From Haliotis asinina (lineage: Eukaryota; Mollusca; Gastropoda; Lepetellida; Haliotidae): DNA of 64,000 nucleotides. Location of the stretch: NCBI RefSeq assembly GCF_037392515.1, contig NC_090288.1, positions 10,585,969 to 10,649,968 on the forward strand, given 5' to 3'. Below are positions 22,591 to 33,507 of the stretch, piece by piece. The notes below the pieces were generated by a model. The model did no database searches. It saw nothing but the letters and a program-made list of their open reading frames with translations, and was not told where the DNA came from. A program made the position numbers and the translations under genes. Every line of letters begins with the position of its first letter. Position 1 is the first letter of the stretch.

Positions 22591-25500
22591 TCAAATATCC
22601 TTCTCGCAGGCATAGTATTTTGCTTCATGCGAAGCCCTGTCTTGCCAGCGAAACTGATAGGCCCTGCTAGCCGCAAGGTAGTCTCTGTTAACTGAGGAAT
22701 TTTCCGGGTAACCTGGAGCCCAAGCGAAATAGGTCACTGGTCGGCTGTCGTGGTATACCCACTCCCCTTCAGTTGCCGCATCTGATCCATCGATATAGTA
22801 GCTGTATGTTTTGCTATCTGAAATGATGAAAGGTTAAGGTCAGGACAGATTTTGGAAATATAGCAAAACATGTTTGTAACATTCACATGGTGATTGGTCA
22901 GTCATTTTCAGTCGGCCTATCATAGGACGTCATGTTTGACTTCCTCGTTGTGTGCATAGTTATTGCACATAGTCGTTGACTGTCGAGTCTGTGATATATG
23001 AATTTATGTTTCATGACTATCAGACACATGTGATTTACAAATAAATGGATCCCGTTTCTGAGGATATTTAAGACTAGGCACGTTTTACATTGGGGTTTCA
23101 TTTTTGTACTAATCATATTTTAATGTACTTACTAGAACTGGGACCAGACTATTAAATAGTCAGATTGAAGTATTTTCCAACTTCTTTGATTAAGTATGTC
23201 TTCATGGAACGAGACACATTGAAATAGAAACCCCAAAGACATGTGCATTATTTTTTTCAGTTTTATAGATACGTCCCTCGAAGGACGTCACCATGCTTTT
23301 CATGCAGACTGACAAGCGAAGAAGTACCCTGAATGATTTAAATATGCTAAATCCTGTCCACAATCATTATAACCCGGGAAGAAATGGCGTCAAGAAATTT
23401 TGCTTTTTCACACTATCAGTCACTTCTCTGAAATTGTGCTGTGTACAAAAGTGAATATCTGCGATATTTGTATTTTCGAAGAAAGGTTTTTTTAAATCCC
23501 AAACATCACAAAGTACCAGTTCTTCACTTGGCTGGCCCATGTAGCAAGAACTGTTTCATTGTTTTGGAAATTCCATAATTCCTCCATTGACGAGTAAATA
23601 CAGTTGTTTTGGCAATACGTGTCCAACACATTTTATAAAAGATCCAAATTATTTACAAGGTTCCAGCTAACTGGGAAATACGTTCCCACAAGTATTCACA
23701 AGAATGTGGTCTCGATTTCGATAGACAACCGACAGAAGAATCTGATCTTATCCCAAACTGCTTGATTCAGTCTCTTGGAACGATTCTGACAAGAGCGCGG
23801 TCAATTTAACATTAATAAAACAGACCTGAACGTGAAGAGCTAATTCGTTAATTGACCTTTAATTAGGGCACATCTCCAAAGTGATCATTTAAATCTGTGC
23901 TCGTGAAAGGTTCCTTTTCTATAAGAAAGTGTCGTATCCTGTCAGGTATCAGAGGATTAGTTTCCCACCTGAAGAGGCTGTGACCTGTTTTGCAAAGTGA
24001 ATCTGTTTGTCCGGACTGTCAATGGTAACCAAGTGTTCTCCTCTTGAACCACAGTCAGCAAGACCGTTGGCATAGGGGATCTTGTCAAGATGAAGCTGAT
24101 AGCAGAAGTTTAGGAGGCGGCTGTAGACGTATCCGGGTGGACACGCACCTGTGACAGACGGAAAAGAACAATTACGCTTTGGATTTAGTTAGACTTACTT
24201 TGTCGTGTCTTTTTCAGTTGATCTTGAATGTTAATGGAAAAACAGTGACGTAGTGTAGTGGTGTTCCACCAAAACCCGTCATTTTTGTAATGTTTGAAAT
24301 TCCGATTTGTAATGATTGGAAATGACAAGTCATTCCCTACTAACTTGTAGTATGGTGTAGTGGTGTTCCACTAAACCCCGTCATTTTTGTAATGTTTGAA
24401 ATTCCGATTTGTAATGATTGGAAATGACAAGTCATCCATTGCTAACTTGCAGTATGGTGTCCCTCAAGGATCTGTTCTAGGCCCAGTGCTATTCGTCCTT
24501 TACTGTCGCAGTACTTCTTCGTCACTCATATGATGATCACTGTCAAATGAACAATCAGTTTCGTACGCAGAATTCTCCTGAAGCTCTCCGTGATATAGCC
24601 GATTAAATCAACTCCTTTAAATCTTGGATGACCACAAACAAGCTCGATTGCACAGTGATAAAACTGAAGCGATCCTTATCGGAACCAAGCAGCAGCTCCA
24701 AAAGGTGGACTTACACACCATTAATGTTTCAGACACGGCGGGTCAGAAAGTAAAGACTGTCAAGGATCTTAGTGAGATCTCCCTTGGTCCCTAGTATGGT
24801 GATCTACCTTCAGTTGTTGGTGATCTCTAGCCTATATTTTCTTATGTCTTGTCCACATTGTGCTGTTTTAACTTCTTGTGCTACTTATAAATTCGATTCG
24901 TGATACTCTTGTGGTTTTGGCGTACATTGATGACGGGTTTTATAATATACTGACGGGCAAAAGAAGCTCTCTGTTGCAAAATGTATCGTAATTTCAACAT
25001 ATGAAATCAGTATCAAATGCAAATTGTTTCATCGTTATTGCCTCAAACTTGAGTTTGATTACCATAAACAACGGCGCCCACACGCAACTCTTTACAACTT
25101 TGGACGAAAAACAGCAAAATGAACGTCTTGTGCATGTAAGGGTACAAGGCACGTGCATGTACGATATAAGACCACCCCACAGTGCCGAGCAGACTGCACT
25201 TTAAGAGAAAAACAGTTAACAATGCCAAGGTTAACTCCAGAAGAGCGAGAAAGGGTCATCGGAATGCTGCAGATGGGCGCCACTACGGGTGACGTTGCAA
25301 GAACGAGCCACTGTACTGTCGTTACCGTCGGGAACCTTCGTCGGCGTTATCAACAGACTGGCCAGACCTCAAACAGACCCGGGACAAGCAGGCCAAGGGT
25401 GACAACTGCGCAGGAAGATCACCATCTAAGGCCAGTGCACCTGAGAAACCGCTTCCTGACGGTGACGTCGTCAGCGGCAACGGCTCTCGGTCATCCAGTC

Positions 25501-26499
25501 AGCCGAGGGACAGTAAAAGAAGACTACGGGCCCATGGGATGAGGGCCTACCGACCGTACCGAGGAACGCTGCTGACTGACACATCGTCATCTGAGGGAGC
25601 AGTGGGCGACAAGAGTTAGAAACCATGTCGACCAAAATAAGTCAAAGGTTCTGTTAAAGCTGACTTTTTTGTGCTGAACATGTGCCAGTGTCATTGCTTA
25701 ACACATTACAACATTCATATTTCACGGTTTTTTAGAGCTGTGAAATTGTACGAGGGGAAAGTTTTTTTGTCCATCCGTTTATATATGTATTTTTTTACAA
25801 TCATGTTTGTTCTCGTCACGATATGGCTGCAATACTGTCAATGTGACGTTAAATTATAACACTCACCCAAAAGCCCATTTTGTACATGGTATTGTTTAAA
25901 ATAGTGAGCTTCTTTCTAAAATACATGCTAGCTAGTTTTAATTTTCTTGTGATTTTCTAGTTATTTTACAGTCACTGGATGACTGGTTCTTACAATACTT
26001 ACATGTGTTGTGTACCTACAAGGTATCTCATCACCATATCTCCACAAGATAATCTTGGCGTATGTTGCTTTATATTTTCTTCATACTATTGCATCACAAT
26101 GTAATGTATAACTGCAAGCATTAATCTTTGGAGATAACGCTGAAGCATTGAGAAGAGTTCAGTTTGCATGGGTATACTATGAATATCCTCGTATACGCTA
26201 TTAATATATCTGCACTACCGTACAACTCTGACCATCACACCTGTATATTCGCTCGTTGATACTGTCTAAATTTAGCTCCTGTTTCTTCAATTTCCGGAAC
26301 GTTCGCACTCATCCATTACGTCAACTCAGAGGATTCAAATTGAATATGTTTTTCTGACTTCTGAACTGAAATGTGCCCATTCCATAACTGACAATTATGA
26401 CAGTGCAGCATACAGTCAAGGACAACATACTCATACCTGTTTTTTGGGCATATTTGTCTGTAAATATTATTCTATGCTTTGTTCCAGCGTAGACATACA

Positions 26500-26547
<48 letters not shown>

Positions 26548-28413
26548 TACATACATATATACATGTATAAGCCAGTAGGGGGTTACGGACATCTATTATC
26601 CCTGCAATTAAATATGACCTAGACCATAAAAATTTTGCAATAAACCTTAAGACGAATTCATTGGTCAGATATCCGATTATGACCTTCATCACCCCATTGG
26701 AATGTGTAACTACATTTTCATTCATAAAATTTTACTACAAATATACAACGAATGTTCAGTCTCATTACAACGATGACGAACCACTTAAATGATGTGAACA
26801 AAACGTTACAAAAGAATAAATTTCCACACATGTTTATAAATATGTGATTTCCAGAATAAAACATGTTAAGTTACAACAATCGCAGACGACAACAAGATGG
26901 CTGACTTCTTCCGTCTCCGTCAACAGTCTCGTTCATATAGATGGGCAGCTAGAGGGTCGTGTTATCAGTGCTACATAACCAGCACCTGCCATCCACATCA
27001 AACGACACCGCCCCTGATCAATAGAGATCAAGGTTACTTCATCCCATCTGCATACGATGAACTCATCAACCAACCCTAACTGGTTTTATTTACGCACATG
27101 TCTGTAACCCCCTACTGACTTCCACATGTAGTCCATATTAACTGCCTTGATACTGGCTTCTACATGTAACCCAGTGTCATCACATCGTCATTGTACATCC
27201 CGATTTATGTCCTTGCTCTTTCAGTTAGGTATGCACCGTATATATACTACCCTGCTTTCTACCTTACTCATACCAGCTTTTCAACAACACAAGAATCTGT
27301 ATCGAAACGTCAAATCATCTGAATAAAAAATCGTCCATAAAGCCTGTCCATATATTACTCTCCAACTTCTAAATAAAGAAGTTAAAACGGATAACATCAT
27401 GGATACACTCTGCCGTTTATGAAGCGGCCGAATATAACTGTAATTTAAAACCAAAAGCTACTGGTTGAAAAACATGATCAAATGGAATTTGATTTCCTGA
27501 AATTGCACGACTATTCGCTGCGTATCGACACGTAGAAACATCGCAAACAATTGTTTTGTTGCGTCATCCACAGTGGTGACGTCATTCAGATCATATTGTG
27601 ATGTAGTCAGAATGACGTCACAAATGAGCAGGTCCAGATGCTACCATGTGAACCAGATGAAACAGCCAGCTGATGACGCTTCACCGCTGTACCCGTACTC
27701 GATGTAAAGGAGTGCCGACTGTAAAACCCTTTGGTTTACGTTTTTGTTTACAGTGTCGATAAACATCATGTGTTTGGCCAATTTCCGGGTGTTATTTAGT
27801 ATTTGAAGCCCGGGAATACGCCGTCGGTTCCAAATGTATTCCCGGAAAGTGGCCAAAACACATGATGTTTATCTCCTAAATGATACCCTTGTCAAGCTTG
27901 CGATTACACTTATTTTTGGTATGGTACAGATCCTAGAATTAGAGGACGGGATGGCCGAGTGTGTGTCGAGCCTAAAATGGAGGTCTGACATATTGGAGTT
28001 CCTTGTGTACACCCTCACAAGATTCCATTTGCGCGGATGCCCAGCTACGAATAATACACGTTGCCTTTCAGAGAGTGGCCAAACGTAGCATGTTATATTT
28101 GGGATTACGTACCTGAGGTAAGGCTGTAGTACACTGTCCCCGCCTCCTCTTGTCCGTCCAGGGGTGACATGAACAACACGTTATGGAGCTGACACTGTCC
28201 ATGTTGTGATCTGTAGAATACAGACGCACACGATTCGGTCATGAGACACAGCGACACACATTCAACATCGCTTCCAATGTTGGAAAATTCAGATAGGATG
28301 TCACTTGTAATTATGACATTTGTGAAACTGTCCCGCTTGTTTCCAAAACCGGTCTTTACTAAAGGCGACGCCGGAGTTACAAGATAAGTGAGAGTAATGA
28401 AAACAAACATCAT
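22591..28413 (-). CDS. Secreted PAN/apple plus C-type lectin protein, gene B
   Basis: Exons on the - strand are 28413-28113, 24148-23969 and 22817-22591, joining to 235 residues. Both introns are GT-AG and phase 1, and exons 2 and 3 are exactly 180 and 227 nt, as in gene A. Two ATGs stand together at 28413 and 28410; either precedes the signal peptide. The PAN-like Cys pattern DVECVSLC...C...C is kept. The CTLD starts ACPPGYVYSR and ends KYYACEKDI. As in gene A, WND and EPN are replaced by WQD and YPEN, and the inner Cys pair is missing. Exon 1 differs more from gene A than exon 3 does, chiefly in the signal peptide. Intron 1 is about 4 kb against 0.7 kb in gene A, because it holds LINE and Tc1-like debris. 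A TATA-like TTTATTTAAAG lies near 28610, about 200 bases upstream. No break was seen. Confidence 0.83.
22925..23010 (+). repeat. Dispersed ~80-bp repeat, copy 3
   Basis: Contains GACTTCCTCGTTGTGTGCAT and GTCGTTGACTGTCGAGTCTG, related to 20930-21010. It lies in intron 2 of gene B. Confidence 0.5.
24253..24456 (+). repeat. Tandem duplication, 102-bp unit
   Basis: GTAGTGGTGTTCCAC at 24255 and 24357 starts two near-identical units, each containing TGTAATGTTTGAAATTCCGA and GGAAATGACAAGTCAT. The second runs directly into the RT fragment at 24451. It lies in intron 1 of gene B. Confidence 0.9.
24451..24870 (+). pseudogene. LINE reverse transcriptase fragment, jockey/CR1-like
   Basis: From 24452 the + strand reads YGVPQGSVLGPVLFVLY, the palm motif B of LINE RT. 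After stops and frameshifts come a TEAILIGTKQQLQ segment and INVSDTA...KTVKDL, as in RT after motif C. From about 24775 the sequence changes to CCCTAGTATGGTGATCTACC, the 3' UTR block of the RNase H LINE, so two elements are fused here. It sits inside intron 1 of gene B, antisense to that gene. Confidence 0.7.
24930..25620 (+). pseudogene. Tc1-like transposase, N-terminal half
   Basis: The frame starting at 25222 reads MPRLTPEERERVIGMLQMGA, then a helix-turn-helix region, RRRYQQTGQTSNRPGTSRPR (the Arg/Gly/Pro-rich linker between the two HTHs), and RNRFLTVTSSA. This is the paired-like DNA-binding half of a Tc1/IS630-type transposase. It loses frame near 25530, and the DDE catalytic half is missing. 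Upstream, TATACTGACGGGCAAAAGAA at about 24947 resembles a terminal-repeat segment. It lies in intron 1 of gene B, antisense. Confidence 0.8.
25790..25872 (+). mobile_element. LINE 3' tail
   Basis: GTTCTCGTCACGATATGGCT followed by GCAATACTG, ATGTGACGTTAAATTATAAC and ACTCACCC is the 3' terminus of the RNase H LINE family (compare the reverse complement of 42996-43070). Confidence 0.7.
26490..26568 (+). repeat. (ACGC)n-(AC)n-(AT)n microsatellite
   Basis: About nine ACGC units, then AC and ATAC units. The Cys/Val-rich frame through it on the - strand is an artefact. Confidence 0.95.
27755..27872. repeat. Inverted repeat, ~33-bp arms
   Basis: GATAAACATCATGTGTTTGG at 27755 is matched in reverse complement by CCAAAACACATGATGTTTAT ending near 27872. 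The arms extend into CCGGG at the inner ends, with a loop of about 50 bases. It lies about 240 bases from exon 1 of gene B, in intron 1. Confidence 0.85.
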
Positions 28414-28619
28414 TGCGGATGAACGTCCTTCTCTGCCACAGACGTCGAGTAAATATTCAGGTATGCCTACACGTTATTTCGATCGCACTCTACATGTCCA
28501 ACACGTTAAAGCACTCAATGCATCTTCAGGAACAAAATGCTGCGAATTGATTATGCATTATCAGAGCTCATACAAACCATAATGTGTCGAGCCGTATAGA
28601 CGCTCCGGCTTTAAATAAA

Positions 28620-29780
28620 AGCAACAAACGTTTTGGCAATGAGAAATTCTTTGATCCGTGGTGTCTCATTTGGGTAAGTGTGTATCAGAATGAACACTTA
28701 TCTAAGTCATCCAAGGCAAGTGACACATGACCTTAGTTGCACACCTTATGTAGATATTCCTCAATTACAGCTCGTTGGCGATGTCAAAATGTAAGGGCAA
28801 AAGAAACATTCAGCTTTGCGAGAATCAAATTATCGTTCCTTTCATTCTATGTCGACAAGAATGTAGTAACACAGAATAGAATCATATTTTAGGATTTCAT
28901 AAACTATTTTACAGTGAACTGGTTTCTTTCTTACGTAGTTCGAGATGTATGCATGTGTAAACAGTCTCGCATCCATGTCGCAAATATACTACAAACAAAA
29001 TGCATAGGAACACCTAACAATTTGATAGTCATGCATAAACTGAAACCTGGTAATGTCATTTATATTCTAAAGTAAATGCAAGCTAGATGGGGACTTTAAA
29101 TGACATGTTGGAACATGCAGTGGAACAACTACTACATTGCCAAAAGCGGCAACAAAAACTGGTGCTAAAGCACAACAATACTACGGTCGATTCAAACGCC
29201 CAAACGGAACAGCCTTGAGCATATGGAAGCCGAACATCCTAAGAGAAGATACTAACACTGTCTTTCTAACACAGTGTGCCTAAGTACAAGACCGAGAACG
29301 AACTATTTAACAAAAATAGTGCTGAATCTTCAAGAGAACATATATTAATGTCTGACAACTCACGCCGTCTCCGCTCACTTGTTATTGTGATATCTGAAGG
29401 ATACTTTGTTTCCTAAATCTCAGGTATTTGGTACAAAACCATTATGTGTTCAGAAGAGGTTTTTTCATGTCTGTAATTGTTATCTTTTGATTACATTATC
29501 TGTTCTTTACATTCTGATAAATCATACACAATGAAATTATTTTAAATGTAAACTTGTATCTATGTAACTCAAAACGATTCTAGTAGTTTTCATTCACACC
29601 AAGTCTAATCTCCTTCTCTCTTTTTTCTCTCTCTTGCTCTCTCTCCCTCTCATTCTGTATCATGGTTGATTAAAATATGTTTATACTATGATTATACTAT
29701 GTTTATACTACGACCCATGTCTCTCTCTGTACGAATTCTAATGTAACTGTGGAATCCAGTACAAAAAGGAATGGACGTGT
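28620..29780. other. 5' flank of gene B, no gene seen
   Basis: A (CT)-rich low-complexity run lies at about 29608-29655. Nothing else recognised. Confidence 0.4.
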
Positions 29781-29787
29781 CTTCATG

Positions 29788-29903
29788 TTTAAGCGTTCAT
29801 AGCAACGTTGAACGGTTGAAGCGTACATACCACCGTTGAATGGTTTAAGCGTTCATACCACCGTTGAATGGTTTAAGCGTTCATACCACCGTTGAATGGT
29901 TTA
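29788..29903 (+). repeat. Tandem repeat, 28-bp unit x4
   Basis: TTTAAGCGTTCATACCACCG followed by TTGAATGG is repeated four times. The first two units have a few changes and the last two are exact. Confidence 0.95.
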
Positions 29904-29909
29904 GGCAGA

Positions 29910-31045
29910 TCTCTTCCTCAGTTAACATTCTGACCTTATATGTGACATCTTTTGATATGTCACGTATACCCAGCTTGTTTGATCAAACAATTTAATTATT
30001 TATCTTTAATGGTTATGTGAGTTGAGACCTTGTCTGTTTTGTAACTACTAACGTAGGATGACTGCTGGCTGGGACAGAACTGGCCTATTCCAATTCTGTT
30101 TCCTGTTTTTCAGTTTGTGCACTTTACCTATTACAACGTCACGCATAGACTGACCCCACTCTGAAACACATTCTACAGGTCCATCTTTTGTTCCACGGAA
30201 TTCATAATAGCCGCAGTACCAACTGGAAGGTGAGTGTTGTCGATACTTCGGCCCATATTCAAATAGTGATCTGTGATCATATATTATGCAGGTTGGTAGC
30301 AAAGGCTTGGGTTTAGGTAACATTTACAACGTGATCTATCAGTGCACGTTCTGCAACACACGTTCCTTTTATTGAGCAGCCTGGATGAGATTGTGTTCCT
30401 ATAGAAAATGATATGTTGGTATTTACCGAAATCTGAAATAATTTGACGCATTTTGTGAAACGAATATTTGCTTCAGATTGTTGCATAAATTTTAAACATC
30501 AATTCCCTTTGCAAGGTCTTATGTGATTCAGGTGAACATTTTGAAGCTATTTCTAGAACTATACTCTCAGTATGGTACTGTGGGCCATCAGAAAAACGTT
30601 GCCGGGGTCGTTTAAGTTCCGTTAAAGATTGAGAGTGTAATCTTGTTCTCAGCTTGTGCAGTACCAGTGGTTCCCGCAGCAACTCTTCCAGATGAATGGT
30701 ATGGCTTACATTCCTCTTTGCGACCAGGGCATGGTTGGCGCCTTTTGGAAGCTGGAAACATACTCATTAAAAATATTGCATAGTCCAGAGTCAAACAAAA
30801 ATCTGCAAATACTTCTCATGACAACCATTGCAACAAATCGGATTCAGTGCGGCTATGTGCAACAGATTTGGCTAACCTCGTATAGTGTTATGTTGTCAAA
30901 TTAGTACTAAGCGTTTTCAGAGAGTAAATCTGGCTGGACGTATATCATTGTATTTTTGTTGTGTTCATTTTGATTATTGACAGGAATTCCCGCTGTAAAT
31001 AGCCGGGCACAAGTAGTCTTGAGGGCACAAGTAGTCTTCTAACCC
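29910..31045. other. Unassigned DNA upstream of lectin remnant
   Basis: A 91-codon - strand open frame at 30048-30323 has no recognised motif. A segment near 30685-30740 (GATGAATGGTATGGCTTACA) recurs in the same orientation near 31738 (GTGAATGGTATGACATACGT), a sign of local duplication. Confidence 0.35.
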
Positions 31046-31057
31046 AGTATGAAAGGC

Positions 31058-31440
31058 CTGTTGATATCCGTGCAGCCAAAATCGATGTATCGCATGCGAG
31101 AACTGATGGGCAATGGGTTTGCCACACCAGTCGACCAGTGAGCCATTGTGCTTGGAGATCAAGTGTTTCGGTTTAGTAAACAGCAAACACAGAATGCCTT
31201 TTTGCCAGCAAACAGACCGATGTGTTTCGGGGGCAGGACAAGAAAGTTGGTTCTATCCTGAGATAAAGCTCTTTGTTGCGGCTGGCTTTTAGTCGATACC
31301 CTGCTGTGTTGTACACTCCAGGATTCGCATACAGCACTTTCCGTAACCACAATGGATCGTCCATCAGATCGTTTTACCCTGATTTTCAGCAGCACTTCTG
31401 TTCGTTGGTACAATTCCTGATTGTTATAAACCGAGGCATT
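31058..31440 (+). pseudogene. C-type lectin last-exon remnant
   Basis: From 31072 the + strand reads AKIDVSHARTDGQWVCHTSR, then PVSHCAW. This aligns with the exon 3 segment of genes A and B around YYIDGSDAATEGQWVYHDSR. After that the similarity is lost through indels, with a stop near 31250. The downstream DNA GTTGGTACAATTCCTGATTG then TTATAAACCGA (31410-31440) matches the sequence after gene A (16225-16260), and a CCACAATGGATCG phrase at 31350 matches that after gene B. Exons 1 and 2 were not found nearby. A dead third paralog. Confidence 0.7.
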
Positions 31441-31499
31441 CTGTATGAAATGAAGAAGGGATAAGAATGAATAATCATCATTACCTATCAACCACGCAC

Positions 31500-32205
31500 A
31501 TTGTTATAAATCTATATAGTCCTTGGCCAGTAAGCAAATATGAAGTCATGGACACATGAATGTAAGTTTTCATTGTTGAAAGGCACTCGCGAGCCTGCAG
31601 TCTGAAACGCTGAAATGAGGATGTGTGGAAACTGAGATGCGGGAAATGGGTGTGAACGTCGCAGTAGGTATGTGTTGAGCTTTGAAGAGGCTACTTGCAG
31701 GACAAAAGACAATAGTTCCAACAGGAGAGGCAAAAATTCTTCCATGTGAATGGTATGACATACGTTCCATTTTGTGACCAAAAAGGAAATTAATCCTATC
31801 ACTTATCATGATATTTATATCTGTTCGATTGGATAACAAATAATTCCTCATTATTAAGCTAATCTAGTTTTCAGGCAATGACACGCACGTATAAAAACGA
31901 ACGAACAAAACGTATAGTGTTAAAACCACACATACTGTTTAGAGACTGAGAAGTGGATGAGAAGGAAATGGAGGTGAACATGTCAGCTGGTGTGTGGAGA
32001 GGCTACATGCAGGGCAAAGGACAGTAGAGTACATCGATATTTTGTTTCTTTGGTTTGGAGTAGACTTGTGAAATGTTGTGTTACGTTCAGTACATGTATA
32101 TGTTCAGTGCTTTCATTTATTCGAAAGCATCTATTACAATTTATTCGACATCACCAGTCTCTAATATGGTTATGTATCAATGTTAATAGGAGCACGAAAA
32201 GATAG
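31500..32205. other. Unassigned DNA
   Basis: Contains a duplicated phrase (GAAGAGGCTACTTGCAGGAC near 31684; GAGAGGCTACATGCAGGGCA near 31998). No gene recognised. Confidence 0.35.
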
Positions 32206-32211
32206 CGTACT

Positions 32212-32212
32212 A

Positions 32213-32260
<48 letters not shown>
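32212..32260 (+). repeat. (CA)n microsatellite
   Basis: About 23 uninterrupted CA units, directly abutting the CGATA-type repeat. Confidence 0.97.
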
Positions 32261-32262
<2 letters not shown>

Positions 32263-32500
32263 CTGGCTGATTCGGGCCATCGCTTTACCGCCCTTCAACA
32301 TCTGGGCGGCATCGCGACAAAGCGATAAAACGACACGAAATGGCGATAACGCGACATGATATTGCGATAACACGATACGAAATGGCGATAACACGGCACG
32401 AAATGGCGATAAAGCCATAAAGCGACATAGCGATATGGCAAAAAAGCGATATGGCGATATTACGATATTGCGATATGCTCACTTGTTAGATCTGCTCATG
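32261..32500 (+). repeat. CGATA-phased degenerate repeat with microsatellite border
   Basis: After CTGGCTGATTCGGGCCATCG there are about 20 loosely repeated 8-11-base units such as GCGATAACACGATACGAAATG. The same unit, with the same border phrase and a microsatellite at the same end, occurs reversed at 47730-48016. The Ser/Pro/Phe/Arg repeats that appear when it is translated are by-products. Confidence 0.85.
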
Positions 32501-32509
32501 TTCAAACGA

Positions 32510-33500
32510 AAAGCGAGGCTCCGTCAAGTAAAGAGAAACGGGTAGGTATTTCCACAGTCAATGTCCTACATGATAATATTCATTTATTTTCATGCTCATT
32601 GACTATTTGTACTGACCCTAGGGGCTAGGTTATTGTTATAAGCGCATAAAAACAGTGCCAAACTATGGGCATCCCGCCTACCACATTGAATGTACAAGCA
32701 TATTAGACGGCCAGGCCGACAGTAGGGTTAATTTCCTCATTTTCCCTCCCTCTAGCGAGTCGTCTTGGCGCAACATTTTACCCTTGCCAATTTAAAAAGG
32801 ATAAGCGAAACAATGGAAGTGAGGGATTGAACCTGGGGCGCGAGTCAACAAATCGTTTTGGAAAACTTATTTACGCCTGTCAAGATGATTGGTTTATTTC
32901 CAACCTGTAGTTTCATTACATCACAGCACAAACATGTACATTTTATACTTCTGTTCGTTCATGTATTCATAGTTTATGTACATTTTATTCATTTGTATGT
33001 TCATTTATTCATAATGTATCATTCACAAGCACTTCCTCATACATTTTGGGGAATTACATGTAAAATACAAATATTTTAAGTTCTTTTCATATGGGATCAG
33101 AAGCACGTCTCATACATTTATTGAATACATTCAGACATTCCAATTAATCCATCACATTTATACATTTATTGCATTTGCATGTCATGCTTTTATTCATGCA
33201 AAATGCAAGCATGCCTCAACTTCCCCCACGGAGAGATACGGTTGGCGCTTAAGGTCTGTCCTTGAAAGTCAAGAATCGGGTGTCCAAATTACAGTATTTC
33301 TTCTTCGATGGTGGCCTCTTGCTCCATTACAGTACTGGTGAAAGAGGGTTTCATTGTTCCTTTGCTCCAGTTTCTAAAATACGATGAATTTAAACCGACA
33401 TGGGTGAACCTTTGAAATAGACTTCTTAAGGCGACCATGCCAGATTTTAAGATGGTCCTTTTGCAAAGTAAAATCAGTAAGTGTTGAATTGCTATTGGGT
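32510..33500. other. AT-rich intergenic DNA
   Basis: TTCAT/ACATTT-rich stretch at 32930-33200. No gene recognised. Confidence 0.4.
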
Positions 33501-33507
33501 TTAAACT

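Noticed and set aside
26321-26725. Cys/Val/Ala repeat protein on the - strand
   Set aside because: The repeat part is (ACGC)n; flanks show no coding signal.
29788-29903. CRISPR array
   Set aside because: Units of 28 bp are directly contiguous with no spacers, and the DNA is eukaryotic.
32170-32482. Ser-Pro-Phe-Arg repeat protein
   Set aside because: It arises from the CGATA-phased repeat and (CA)n, and is equally open in other frames.
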